Assembly (NCBI GenBank): GCA_017495105.1
Contig: JAFEIL010000071.1
Location: 1-36,774, forward strand
Length of the DNA stretch: 36,774 bases
Direction: 5' to 3'
Source of the DNA: Emticicia sp.
Lineage (GTDB): Bacteria > Bacteroidota > Bacteroidia > Cytophagales > Spirosomataceae
The notes below the pieces were generated by a model. The model worked only from the letters and a program-made list of their open reading frames with translations. It did no database searches and had not been told where the DNA came from. The position numbers were made by a program, and so were the translations under genes. This document shows, piece after piece, positions 8,285 to 17,433 of the stretch; position 1 is the first letter of the stretch; each line of letters opens with the position of its first letter.

Positions 8285-10087
8285 ATGAAACGATATTTAT
8301 TGATAATTTTATTCTTTTCAATTAATTGGTTGGCCAAAGGTCAAGACATCGAATTGGCAAACGAATACTTCAAACAAGGCGAGTATGAAAAGGCAAAAAA
8401 CATTTTCCAAAAAATAGCAAAGGATAAAAACAACATTCGATTGATTCATCAAAATTATATTCAGTGTTTATTCAAACTGAAGAACTTTGATGAGGCGGAG
8501 AAATATTTGAAACGTCAAATCAAAAACAATGACCTAACGGGAATAGTCTATCGCTCAGATTATACGAACTTGCTTGAAATGAATGGAAAGTTTGAAGAAG
8601 CTCAAAAAGAAATGGAAATTCTAATTGACCTCGCTGCTCGAACAGAGGGGACAATTTACGAACTTCAAGATATGCTTTACAAAAATTCAAAAACAGAATT
8701 AGTGATTCAGTTATTGAAAAGAGGTAGAGAATATGCAAAGGACGAAAATAGGTTTACGATATTGATGGCCAGAGCTTATCTCTACAACGGACAAAAAGAG
8801 CCAATGATTGAAGAAATGCTAAAATACGGTTTGATTGAAGGAAACCAAGATTACGTAAAAGCAACCTTCCAAGATAATCTTAAAACTGAGCCTGAGATAG
8901 ATATGCTCGAAAAGGTACTTTATAGCAAGGTACAGAGGTTTCCAACAGAACAGTACTATGTTGATATACTAATTTGGCATTTAATGCAACAGAAGGAGTT
9001 TACTAAAGCCTTCATTCAAACAAGAGCATTAGACCGCCGCCTAAAACAAGATGGGCAAAGAGTTTTTGAATTAGCTCAAACTGCCTTAGTAAATAGGGAT
9101 TACAAAAGTGCAATTCAGATGTACGAATATGTAATGAATGAATATCCACAAGGTCAGTTTTACACATATGCCAGACGTAATACTTTATTTTGCAAAGAAG
9201 AAGTAGTAAAAACAAGCTTTCCAGTAAATATTACTGATATTCGTGCATTGATTAAAGATTATCAAGGTTTATTTTCAGATTTAGGTCGAAATGTGAAAAC
9301 AATGGAAGCCCTAAGAAACACCGCCCAACTTTACGCATTTTATCTCAACGAAAGAGATACTGCAATTACAGTTCTCGAAACTGCCATTATGATTGCAGGT
9401 TCTGATAATGCCTTCAGAGATAGGTGTAAATTAGATTTAGGCGATATTTATGTTTTAAAAAATGAACCTTGGGAAGCAACTTTGCTTTATTCACAAGTCG
9501 AAAAATCTCAAAAGGAAGACTACCTTGGGCAGGAAGCAAAACTTAAAAATGCCAAATTGCATTATTACAACGGTGAGTTTGATTTGTCAAAAGAAGTTTT
9601 AGATATTTTGAAAAAAGCTACCACACGAGAAATCGCCAATGATGCAATGCAGTTGAGTTTATTGATTCAAGATAATATCGGACTTGATACTTCCGAAGTT
9701 GCCATGAAAGAATATGCCAAGGTTGATTTATTACTTTTTCAAAATAGAAATTCCGAAGCAATATTAGTTCTCGATCAAATTTTTGAAAAATATAAATCAC
9801 ATTCACTAGCCGATGATATTTTATGGCTGAGAGCAAATACCAATCTCAAAATAAATCAGCCTCAAAAAGCCTTAGAAGATTTAGAGTTGCTTCGTAAAAA
9901 TTATAATTTCGATATTTTGGCAGATGATGCATTATTTTTGGAAGCAAAAATTTACGAAGAAAACTTTCAGCAAAAAGATAAAGCAATGGAATTGTATCGT
10001 GAAATACTCCAAAAATTTTCAGGTTCAATTTTTGGAGCTGAAGCTCGAAAAAGATTCAGAAATTTGAGAGGCGATACAATAAATTAA
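8285..10087 (+). CDS. secreted tetratricopeptide-repeat protein
   Basis: A 600-residue protein with a signal peptide (MKRYLLIILFFSINWLAKGQ) and TPR motifs along its length. Examples are ANEYFKQGEYEKAKNIFQKIA near residues 26-46, a central set around residues 265-300 (ALVNRDYKSAIQMYEYVMNEYP) and C-terminal TPRs including KDKAMELYREILQKFSGSIFGAEARKR, the latter like the YbgF/BamD-style TPRs of envelope scaffold proteins. It is probably a periplasmic or outer-membrane-linked protein-interaction scaffold; no enzymatic motif is seen. It is the first gene on the other side of the candidate origin and would be transcribed away from it. A strong terminator follows. Confidence 0.85.
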   Translation: MKRYLLIILFFSINWLAKGQDIELANEYFKQGEYEKAKNIFQKIAKDKNNIRLIHQNYIQCLFKLKNFDEAEKYLKRQIKNNDLTGIVYRSDYTNLLEMNGKFEEAQKEMEILIDLAARTEGTIYELQDMLYKNSKTELVIQLLKRGREYAKDENRFTILMARAYLYNGQKEPMIEEMLKYGLIEGNQDYVKATFQDNLKTEPEIDMLEKVLYSKVQRFPTEQYYVDILIWHLMQQKEFTKAFIQTRALDRRLKQDGQRVFELAQTALVNRDYKSAIQMYEYVMNEYPQGQFYTYARRNTLFCKEEVVKTSFPVNITDIRALIKDYQGLFSDLGRNVKTMEALRNTAQLYAFYLNERDTAITVLETAIMIAGSDNAFRDRCKLDLGDIYVLKNEPWEATLLYSQVEKSQKEDYLGQEAKLKNAKLHYYNGEFDLSKEVLDILKKATTREIANDAMQLSLLIQDNIGLDTSEVAMKEYAKVDLLLFQNRNSEAILVLDQIFEKYKSHSLADDILWLRANTNLKINQPQKALEDLELLRKNYNFDILADDALFLEAKIYEENFQQKDKAMELYREILQKFSGSIFGAEARKRFRNLRGDTIN

Positions 10088-10111
10088 GCCTTTTTTCATT
10101 TGTAATATTTA

Positions 10112-10146
10112 AACGCCTCAAAACTTTCGGCTTTGAGGCGTTTTTG
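10112..10146 (+). terminator. rho-independent terminator after the TPR gene
   Basis: An 11-bp perfect stem, AACGCCTCAAA (10112-10122) with TTTGAGGCGTT (10132-10142), a 9-base loop and a T tail. It starts 25 bases after the stop codon. Confidence 0.9.
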
Positions 10147-10234
10147 TTAAAACTATGTTAATAACTCCAAAAAATAGACTTTGAAACTACTTTTCTTCGT
10201 TTATCTTATATAATCACTTACAAATTTTCGCCAG

Positions 10235-11518
10235 ATGAAATTCAAGTTATGCACATTATTTACGGTGTTATCCACATTTGTGTTTTCGGCAAATGCACAG
10301 GAAGAAAAGGTAAAATCTTTTGGATATAACTATTATGGACAGAAAATAAACGAAAAAGCATTTTGTAGTCAATTTAGCTTTCGCTCAAAAGAAGTAGCTG
10401 AAAAAGCAGTTGACGAAATTGTAAGAAGAAGTGGCTTAAAAAGAAACTTCTATGTGATGGAATGTCCAAATACCGATAACTGCTTTGCGGCTATTCAAGG
10501 ACAAACCCGTTTGATAGTTTATGATGGCTCATTTATGAAAAAAGCCAATGATTTATCAAAATCTGATTGGGGAGCATTAAGTATTTTAGCACATGAAATA
10601 GGGCATCACTTACAGGGTCATACAATTATCGAAGGTGGAAGCGACCCAGTCAAAGAACTCGAAGCTGACGAATTTTCTGGTTTTGTCATGTATCAAATGG
10701 GGGCGTCATTGAAAGAGGCACAAGCTGCCATAAGTAAGCTTACATCTGATTATGATGGTGGAAGTCACCCTGCACGACCAAAGCGATTAGCTGCCATAAA
10801 AAAAGGTTTTGATAATGCTCAAGAACTATATCCAAATATTAAGAAAAATGATGGAAGTATTGTTACTCAGCCAAAATCACAACCAACACAAGCACCACAA
10901 CCACAAATTCCATCAAAAACATATCCTCAGCCTGTACCTCAACAAATACCACCTCGTACACAGCCACAACAAACAAATAATCAAGAAAATGTGGATAAGG
11001 CTGATAACTCGGTGGATAATTCAGAAATACCAGTAAAACGACCAGATATTATTGTAGCCACACCAACAAATGTGGAAAATAATGGAGAAATAGTAAAAAA
11101 AGGCGGTTGTTTTGATGGAGATTGTAATAATGGTTTTGGAAAAATGATAAATCCAAGAACTGAAGAAAAGTATGAAGGTGAATGGAGAAACGGAAAACGG
11201 GATGGAAGAGGCGTAGAATTCTATGCAGATGGAGAGAAGAAATATGTAGGAAACTTCAAAAATGGGAAATATGAAGGCAATGGTTCGTTTTTCCACAAAA
11301 ATGGGGATAAATATGTGGGTAAATACAAAAATGGCTCAATGAATGATGATAAAGGTTATTTTATCTTTAATAATAATATAAGATTAGTGGCACGTGTGGA
11401 AAACAATATCAAACACGGAAAAGCCATGAGAATATACCCAGATGGTAGGAGGGAAGATACTTTTTTTGTAAATGATATAGAAAGAAAAGGATACCTCCCA
11501 GATAAGAAAATTAGATAA
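10235..11518 (+). CDS. secreted M48-type zinc metalloprotease with C-terminal MORN repeats
   Basis: A 427-residue exported protein with signal peptide MKFKLCTLFTVLSTFVFSANAQ. Residues about 100-190 form a gluzincin core: ILAHEIGHHLQGH supplies zinc ligands H120 and H124 and catalytic E121. KELEADEFSG supplies the likely third ligand E143. SHPARPKRLAAI near 177-188 is the usual M48 S/T-H-P...R segment. A Pro/Gln-rich linker (about 210-245) and a disordered stretch follow. The C-terminal part from about 311 has at least three MORN repeats (YEGEWRNGKRDGRG, YVGNFKNGKYEGNG, YVGKYKNGS). Cys pairs at C77/C83 and C292/C297 could form disulfides. Joining a protease to MORN repeats is uncommon. Regulation is not visible. 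It is likely a standalone transcript between two terminators. Confidence 0.85.
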   Translation: MKFKLCTLFTVLSTFVFSANAQEEKVKSFGYNYYGQKINEKAFCSQFSFRSKEVAEKAVDEIVRRSGLKRNFYVMECPNTDNCFAAIQGQTRLIVYDGSFMKKANDLSKSDWGALSILAHEIGHHLQGHTIIEGGSDPVKELEADEFSGFVMYQMGASLKEAQAAISKLTSDYDGGSHPARPKRLAAIKKGFDNAQELYPNIKKNDGSIVTQPKSQPTQAPQPQIPSKTYPQPVPQQIPPRTQPQQTNNQENVDKADNSVDNSEIPVKRPDIIVATPTNVENNGEIVKKGGCFDGDCNNGFGKMINPRTEEKYEGEWRNGKRDGRGVEFYADGEKKYVGNFKNGKYEGNGSFFHKNGDKYVGKYKNGSMNDDKGYFIFNNNIRLVARVENNIKHGKAMRIYPDGRREDTFFVNDIERKGYLPDKKIR

Positions 11519-11526
11519 GTTGCTTT

Positions 11527-11565
11527 AAGTAAGGCTTCGCTTCAAGCGAAGCCTTACTTGTTTTA
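11527..11565 (+). terminator. strong terminator after the metalloprotease gene
   Basis: A near-continuous hairpin, AAGTAAGGCTTCGC with GCGAAGCCTTACTT, around the loop TTCAA (11527-11559), followed by GTTTTA. It is the longest stem in this part of the window. Confidence 0.85.
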
Positions 11566-11621
11566 ATGGGTGTAAAATAAAATTTTGGACTAAACCCAAT
11601 AAATCAACGGCCAAGTTTATT

Positions 11622-11629
11622 TACCTTTG
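11622..11629 (+). promoter_or_regulatory. putative -7 box of the accD promoter
   Basis: TACCTTTG fits the Bacteroidota -7 consensus TAnnTTTG and lies 25 bases before the accD start codon. No -33 TTG at the usual spacing is evident (the nearest TTTTG is about 34 bases upstream), so this is tentative. Confidence 0.4.
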
Positions 11630-11654
11630 TTCCCTCAAAATACTACAACTTAAT

Positions 11655-12497
11655 ATGTCTTGGTTTAAGAGAACAGATAAAGGAATACAAACTCCGACGG
11701 AGATGAAACGCGAAGCCCCTGATGGGCTTTGGTATCAATGCCCAACTTGCAAGAAAGCAATGCACACACGTGAGCACAAACTAAATGCCTTTACGTGTAT
11801 CAATTGCAACTACCACGAAAAAATTGGTTCAGAAGCATATTTTCAAATTTTATTTGATGAAGGCGAATATACTGAATTGGATGAAAACTTACGTTCGAGC
11901 GACCCTCTGAAATTTACAGATACAAAATCTTATGTGGATAGAGTAAGGGCAACTGAAAAAAAATCTGGCTTAAAAGATGCAGCTCGAACAGCCTGCGGTA
12001 AAATGTCAGAAATTGATGTCGTAATTACCTGTATGGACTTTAGTTTCATTGGTGGTTCGATGGGTTCGGTGGTTGGAGAAAAAATTGCACGTGGAATCGA
12101 ATATGCTTTACTACATAAAATACCATTTTTGATGATTTCTAAATCGGGTGGAGCTAGAATGATGGAAGCAGGTTTTTCATTGATGCAAATGGCAAAAACA
12201 TCCGCAAGGTTAGCTCAACTATCAGAAGCAGGACTTCCATATATTTCATTACTAACAGACCCAACAACTGGTGGTGTAACAGCGTCTTATGCTATGCTAG
12301 GCGATTTTAATATTTCAGAGCCAGAAGCACTCATTGGTTTTGCGGGGCCACGTGTAATTAAAGAAACAATCGGTAAAGAATTACCAAAAGGATTTCAAAC
12401 TGCCGAGTTCGTTTTAGACCACGGATTTCTTGATTTTATAGTTGATAGAAAAGACCTAAAAGATAAACTCGCAAGTTTGTTGGGAATACTGAAATAA
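11655..12497 (+). CDS. accD: acetyl-CoA carboxylase, carboxyltransferase beta subunit
   Basis: The beta half of the carboxyltransferase that moves CO2 from biotin to acetyl-CoA to form malonyl-CoA, the first committed step of fatty acid synthesis. At 280 residues it has the family's usual length. An N-terminal zinc ribbon has Cys 29, 32, 48 and 51 (CPTC...CINC). The crotonase-like carboxyltransferase domain shows [31 protein letters not shown] and [17 protein letters not shown], the oxyanion-hole and CoA-binding segments. The ATG fits the start of other AccD proteins (MSWFKR). It stands alone here without accA; later genes in the window (fabD, plsC) serve the same pathway. Confidence 0.97.
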   Translation: MSWFKRTDKGIQTPTEMKREAPDGLWYQCPTCKKAMHTREHKLNAFTCINCNYHEKIGSEAYFQILFDEGEYTELDENLRSSDPLKFTDTKSYVDRVRATEKKSGLKDAARTACGKMSEIDVVITCMDFSFIGGSMGSVVGEKIARGIEYALLHKIPFLMISKSGGARMMEAGFSLMQMAKTSARLAQLSEAGLPYISLLTDPTTGGVTASYAMLGDFNISEPEALIGFAGPRVIKETIGKELPKGFQTAEFVLDHGFLDFIVDRKDLKDKLASLLGILK

Positions 12498-12705
12498 TAC
12501 AGAAAAGAGATTATAGACAAGAGATCTGATAGAGTTTTCCTTCAAAAATAAAAAATCTTTTGTCTATCATCTTTGCGGTAAAGAGACAAAAAATAAACTT
12601 CATAATTTAAATAACTAGTTTGTTGATAATTAAGATTTTATCGCCGCGTCAAATCGTCTCGAACCCTAAAACGTGTGTCTCTGTGCTTACATAATTTTTT
12701 AAATA

Positions 12706-13683
12706 ATGAGGCTACTAAAACACCCAGTTTTGTGCAACTATTACCTAACCTATCGATGCAATGCTACGTGTAGTTTTTGTGATATTTGGGAAAAACCCTC
12801 TCCGTATATTACTCTGGAAAATTTCAGAGAAAATCTAATTGGTCTAAAAAAGCTTGGTGTCAAAGTAATTGATTTTACAGGAGGAGAACCACTATTACAC
12901 CGTGAATTAGATATACTACTTGAAGAAGCAAAAAAAGCAGGATTCATTACTACCGTCACTACAAACTGTTTGCTCTACCCCAAGTATGCTGAACGCCTAA
13001 AAGGCAAAATCGATATGCTTCATTTTTCTCTCGACTCACCAGATGAAGAAGAGCATAATTTGTCAAGAGGTGTTAAGTGTTACGATAAAATACTAGATTC
13101 AATACAGATAGCGAGAAAAAATAAAGAAAGACCAGATATCTTATTCACAGTATTTGAACAAAATGTGGATAAGATAGAACGAGTGTGGAATGAAATAACA
13201 CAACCCAATGATTTGGTTTTGATTTTAAATCCAGTTTTCAACTATAATGCTGTTGAGACTGGGGAAAACCTTTCGGAAAAGAGTTTAAAAAAACTTTTGT
13301 GGTGGGGAAAACAAAAAAATGTTTATTTGAATGAAGCATTTGTTGAACTTAGAAAAAATGGGGGAAATCATGTGGAAAACCCTGTCTGTCGAGCAGCTTC
13401 CACAACAATTGTTATTTCACCAGAAAATAAATTAGTTCTTCCCTGCTATCATCTTGGAACGAAAGATTTTGAAATAAAAGGAAATCTTTTTAATTTGTTT
13501 AAATCGAAAGAAGTGCAAGAAATTGTGGCCTTGGAAGGAAAATTGAAAGAGTGCGAAGGTTGTGTAATCAACTGTTATATGCAACCGTCTTTTTCGGTAG
13601 AAATTAATAAATACTTTTGGAAAGCTCTTCCAAGCACCTTAAAATATAATTATATCAAAGGTACTTGGAAGAATCTTTTTTAA
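12706..13683 (+). CDS. radical SAM/SPASM-type protein
   Basis: A 325-residue radical S-adenosylmethionine enzyme. The cluster-binding CxxxCxxC is C18-C22-C25 (YRCNATCSFC), and the SAM-contact motif GGEP is at residues 59-62. The C-terminal part holds further Cys residues (C228, C247, C283, C286, C290; the last three read CEGCVINC), which resemble a SPASM/twitch auxiliary Fe-S site. The substrate is unknown. No peptide precursor or partner gene is visible next to it; accD upstream and a DUF4249 gene downstream on the opposite strand give no hint. The end is only 31 bases from the convergent DUF4249 gene with no clear terminator between them. Alternative assignments include a tRNA- or lipid-modifying enzyme; the family call is safe, the reaction is not. 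Confidence 0.87.
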   Translation: MRLLKHPVLCNYYLTYRCNATCSFCDIWEKPSPYITLENFRENLIGLKKLGVKVIDFTGGEPLLHRELDILLEEAKKAGFITTVTTNCLLYPKYAERLKGKIDMLHFSLDSPDEEEHNLSRGVKCYDKILDSIQIARKNKERPDILFTVFEQNVDKIERVWNEITQPNDLVLILNPVFNYNAVETGENLSEKSLKKLLWWGKQKNVYLNEAFVELRKNGGNHVENPVCRAASTTIVISPENKLVLPCYHLGTKDFEIKGNLFNLFKSKEVQEIVALEGKLKECEGCVINCYMQPSFSVEINKYFWKALPSTLKYNYIKGTWKNLF

Positions 13684-13714
13684 AAGAAAATATAACCAAA
13701 AAACTAAAGATAGA

Positions 13715-14617
13715 TTACTTTTTAGGTTTAGCCTTATTTTTATCAATAATTGCCTCTAACGAACTTACCGCCGAAATTCCAAAGAAACCAACTACCTTTT
13801 TGGTAGATTTTAAGTTCCGATTGACAACATTAGTTGGAATATTAGCTAAAGGCGTAGAAAACAAACTACCATCTTGCGAAACCTGTTGAACAAACTGTAA
13901 ATAAAAAAACTGCTCTTGCGTGATTGAATAAACATCAACTTTCAAAGTATCTTTATCTGAATATAATTCACGACCAACCGAAGTGCGAATCGGTAAAATG
14001 AACAAAAGTCCATCAGTCTTTGAGCCAGGACTAAAACCAGCATCGTATGCAACTTGAATCTCGGTAGCTTTTGAAAAATACTTGTTGTTTTTGGCCGCCT
14101 TTATCCAATAACAATCTCCTTCGCCTTCAAAATCTTTTGCATAAAATTGGGGTTGAAAACCCTCTTGTGGACCATTAGCAGGTTTAACAGGTAATTTATT
14201 TACTTCATAATTGATTGAATCAATCTTTGGTACACGGTTGAGTTTAGAAACTGAAATATATTCTTCACCACCATAATTTATATAAAGAGCATATTGCTTA
14301 CCAATTTTGTTTAGGGGCTTATTTTTAGCATCATAAATATATATTCCATCTTTTTTTAAATCCTTAAATTCATAAGCTACACTATCTTGGTCGAACACAA
14401 AAACGGATGCTCCAAGTGCAGGTTTGATAGCCGAGTTATCGAAATACCCTTGCGTCAGAGTAAGTTTGATTGTTTGTGTTTCGGCCTTATTATTAACGAG
14501 GGCATCAACTGAAAGTTGTGATACACCTTCTTTTACATTAATATCAATCACATCTGTACATGAAAATATAATTACAGATAAAAAGGATATAAAAAATAAA
14601 TTGCGAAATATTTTCAT
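13715..14617 (-). CDS. DUF4249 lipoprotein, partner of the TonB-dependent receptor
   Basis: A 300-residue surface lipoprotein of the DUF4249 family, found in Bacteroidota downstream of TonB-dependent receptors. A signal peptide with lipobox IIFSC places the lipidated Cys at residue 20. It is followed by TDVIDINV and LSVDALVNN, the family's typical N-terminal start of a beta-sandwich. The body is beta-rich with no catalytic motif. By position, 77 bases after the receptor gene on the same strand, it is probably the extracellular lid or ligand-binding partner of that receptor, like SusD is to SusC, although it is not homologous to SusD. The ligand is unknown. Confidence 0.85.
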   Translation of the reverse strand: MKIFRNLFFISFLSVIIFSCTDVIDINVKEGVSQLSVDALVNNKAETQTIKLTLTQGYFDNSAIKPALGASVFVFDQDSVAYEFKDLKKDGIYIYDAKNKPLNKIGKQYALYINYGGEEYISVSKLNRVPKIDSINYEVNKLPVKPANGPQEGFQPQFYAKDFEGEGDCYWIKAAKNNKYFSKATEIQVAYDAGFSPGSKTDGLLFILPIRTSVGRELYSDKDTLKVDVYSITQEQFFYLQFVQQVSQDGSLFSTPLANIPTNVVNRNLKSTKKVVGFFGISAVSSLEAIIDKNKAKPKK

Positions 14618-14659
14618 TGTTTAGTAAGTTTATTTTTGACTTTGCTCAGATACAAACGG

Positions 14660-14697
14660 TGACCTAGCGAATCGGACTGCCGAAGCAGCAGAGGTCA
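14660..14697 (-). other. intercistronic stem-loop with UUCG tetraloop
   Basis: On the transcribed minus strand, CTGC-TTCG-GCAG forms a small stable hairpin. It is enclosed by an outer 6-bp pairing TGACCT/AGGTCA that includes the receptor gene's stop codon. There is no T-run, so it is unlikely to be a full terminator. It may protect the receptor mRNA 3' end or set the receptor to DUF4249 ratio; that role is inference. Confidence 0.45.
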
Positions 14698-17052
14698 GAA
14701 TTTAAAATTATATGTAACGGCAGGAATAACCGAACCAAAAACTGCATAACGAACTGCTTCAGTTTTGGTCGGGTCTGTTTCGTTTTGACGAACAAACACT
14801 GAAAAAGGGTTTCGACGATTATAAACATTATAAACCGAAAAAACCCATTCGCCGGTTCCACGCTTAAAGAAACCATATTTGGTTTGACGAGTAGCTGCGA
14901 AATCCAAACGATGCGAAGCCGGAATTCGGTAAGTATTGCGAGTATCATAATAATTATGAGGTAAGGCGTAGCCTTGCCAAATAAATTTATTAGTTGGAAA
15001 ACTAGCAGGTGTACCTGTGCTAAAAGAAAAATTACTTGAAAATGTCCAACGCTTATTCAAGTCATAAATAGCCACAACTGATAAATTATGAGTCTTGTCA
15101 ATTCTACTTGGAAACCACGCATTTTGATTTAAGCCTTCTATCTTTCTTTCGGTGCGAGCAAGTGTATAACTTACCCAACCATTAAATTTACCCTTAGCTT
15201 TTTTTAAATAAAACTCAGCACCGTAGGCTCGACCTTTTCCTGAAAGCAAATCTGCTTCAACGGCGGGATTCAATAATAAATCGGCATTTCTAACATAGTC
15301 AATTTGGTTATAAAGGTCTTTATAATAAACCTCAACTGAAGTTTCAAATAGGTTATCGCTGAAATTATGAAAATATCCCAAAGCAAATTGGTCGGCCAAT
15401 TGTGGTTTAATATTATTGCTACTCGGAGTCCAAACATCAAGCGGTGAAGAAGCCGTAGTATTTGATAAAAGATGAATATATTGAGCTAAACGATTATAAC
15501 TCAACTTAATTGAATTATCTTGCCCAAGACTAAAATTGGCCGCAAATCTTGGCTCAAAATTACCATACTGCTGAATACTTTTTCCCCATCCATATTCGGT
15601 GGTTTTTACAATCCTTCTTCGTTCGCCATCATTGTTGGATGCACTAAGTTCGAAAGCATTACCTTTTCCGAGATAGTTATAGAGTGAATAACGAAGTCCA
15701 TATTGAAGCGAGATTTTTGAAGTCAATTTTTGTTCGTTTCCAATGTATATCGCACTTTCAGAACCAAATTTATCTGCTAGACCAATTGTTCGTTCTACAC
15801 CTCCTGAAATTGCCACTGCTTGTCCAGGATTGAAGGAATAATAAGTTAATTGCCCGCCAAAAGTAATGGTATTCTTTGTGTTTGGGTAATAAGTAAAATC
15901 GGGCTTTATACTGTAAGTAATAATATTTGATTTCCAACGAAAAGCGTCTTGGTCGTTTTTCTTTTTTAAATCAGATTGTAAAGCGTAGTCATAATTACTA
16001 TAAAAAACAGTATTATTTAAGAAAAGCTTATTATTGAAAACGTGATTCCATCTGAAACTTGTGGTTGCATTTCCCCAATTAAAGCCAAAATCAGCACCGA
16101 AAGTATCACGTCCAAAATATCCAGAAAGAAAAACAGTATTCTTTTCATTTATACGATAATTAGTTTTGGCTGTAAAATCATAAAAATAAAAACTCGTTCC
16201 TTTCAAATCAGAATTTAAAAAAGGTTTTGCTAAAATATCAATATACGACCGGCGTAATGCAACAATAAAAGAACCCTTATCTTTCAAAAAAGGACGTTCA
16301 TACGTTAATCGTGAAAAAATACTTCCAATTCCACCCGAAAATTGTGTTTTTTTTGAGTTTCCTTCTTTCATCCTTACATCTAAGATTGAAGAAACTCGAC
16401 CACCATATTGCGAAGGAATTCCGCCTTTTATTAATTTCACATCTTTCACTGCGTCGGGATTAAAAACCGAGAAAAATCCAAAAAGGTGAGAAGAATTATA
16501 AACAGGGGCTTCATCAAGCAAAACTAAATTTTGGTCAATTCCACCACCACGAACATTAAAGCCCGAAGCACCTTCTCCAACAGAAGTTACACCTGGAAGA
16601 AACTGAATACTTTTTATAATATCAACTTCTCCGAGCAAAGCAGGCATTTTTTGCATTGTTTTTATGTCAACTTTATTGACCGACATTTCAAGGCTTTTTA
16701 CATTATCGTCGGCCTTTTTTGAAGAAATAACCACTTCTTGTAAAAGCTTTGAATCATCTTTTAGCTCGAAATCTAACTTTATATCTTGAGTTAAATCAAC
16801 TTGCCTAATAATTTTTTCATAGCCTACATACGTCAACACCAAGTTGTACGTTCCTTTGGGAAGTGTCAGTGAATAGAATCCATAAGGGTTGGTTTGAGTA
16901 CCTGTTTTAACTTCCTGCACATAAACCGAAACGCCAATTAAACCTTCTCCGTTGTTGGCATCTTTTATATAGCCATTTACTGTAAACTTTTCTTGTGCGG
17001 AGACATTCCACGTGAAAAACACACTAACTAAAAACAATAATAGTTTTTTCAT
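14695..17052 (-). CDS. TonB-dependent outer-membrane receptor with carboxypeptidase-like N-domain
   Basis: A 785-residue outer-membrane transporter. A signal peptide (MKKLLLFLVSVFFTWNVSAQ) is followed by a carboxypeptidase-regulatory-like domain (about 24-105; YIKDANNGEGLIGVSVYV, GTYNLVLTYVGYEK). A plug domain follows (about 115-230; INKVDIKTMQKMPALLGEVD-like segment, FNVRGGGIDQNLVLLDEAPVYN), then a beta-barrel ending in an aromatic residue (VTYNFKF). It imports a ligand using TonB energy. It is upstream of the DUF4249 gene on the same strand, the usual pairing. It is shorter than SusC-type receptors (about 1000 residues) and has no TonB box extension of the FecA-signalling type. The ligand cannot be told from sequence. 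Confidence 0.92.
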   Translation of the reverse strand: MKKLLLFLVSVFFTWNVSAQEKFTVNGYIKDANNGEGLIGVSVYVQEVKTGTQTNPYGFYSLTLPKGTYNLVLTYVGYEKIIRQVDLTQDIKLDFELKDDSKLLQEVVISSKKADDNVKSLEMSVNKVDIKTMQKMPALLGEVDIIKSIQFLPGVTSVGEGASGFNVRGGGIDQNLVLLDEAPVYNSSHLFGFFSVFNPDAVKDVKLIKGGIPSQYGGRVSSILDVRMKEGNSKKTQFSGGIGSIFSRLTYERPFLKDKGSFIVALRRSYIDILAKPFLNSDLKGTSFYFYDFTAKTNYRINEKNTVFLSGYFGRDTFGADFGFNWGNATTSFRWNHVFNNKLFLNNTVFYSNYDYALQSDLKKKNDQDAFRWKSNIITYSIKPDFTYYPNTKNTITFGGQLTYYSFNPGQAVAISGGVERTIGLADKFGSESAIYIGNEQKLTSKISLQYGLRYSLYNYLGKGNAFELSASNNDGERRRIVKTTEYGWGKSIQQYGNFEPRFAANFSLGQDNSIKLSYNRLAQYIHLLSNTTASSPLDVWTPSSNNIKPQLADQFALGYFHNFSDNLFETSVEVYYKDLYNQIDYVRNADLLLNPAVEADLLSGKGRAYGAEFYLKKAKGKFNGWVSYTLARTERKIEGLNQNAWFPSRIDKTHNLSVVAIYDLNKRWTFSSNFSFSTGTPASFPTNKFIWQGYALPHNYYDTRNTYRIPASHRLDFAATRQTKYGFFKRGTGEWVFSVYNVYNRRNPFSVFVRQNETDPTKTEAVRYAVFGSVIPAVTYNFKF

Positions 17053-17433
17053 GAATTGGATTTTTTGTAGTAATAAAAATGAAAACTATTCCCCTTAAAA
17101 ATGATATTTTTAAATGTAGATGGTTAATTTGATGACAATTTTGAACACATTTTACTTAAAAATAATGAAGAATTATAGATTTTGGTTTTGAATGAATATT
17201 TTTAAAATATAATAAACTTGATACAAAACCAAGATTTCCCACAAATGTATTAACGTGCTAGATGTGCTGAAAGTTTTGTTTGACGAAGCGGAAGTTTTGA
17301 GGGATAAAAGGGAAATGAGTGACTTTTATCAACAAAAGAGAAAATTGTGGGTTAATAATAGAGAATATTTTAAGAAATTGCCATAAATTAACCAAAAACA
17401 AAAGTTATTTATCAGAAACCAAAAGAAAATTAG
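17053..17433. promoter_or_regulatory. divergent intergenic region between receptor and GH78-like gene
   Basis: 381 bases without a convincing gene, very AT-rich. It must hold promoters for both divergent genes, but I see no full TTG/TAnnTTTG pair. A perfect 8-bp inverted repeat GATAAAAG/CTTTTATC (17303-17310 and 17323-17330) lies about 105 bases before the GH78-like start and may be an operator or leader hairpin. Confidence 0.4.
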
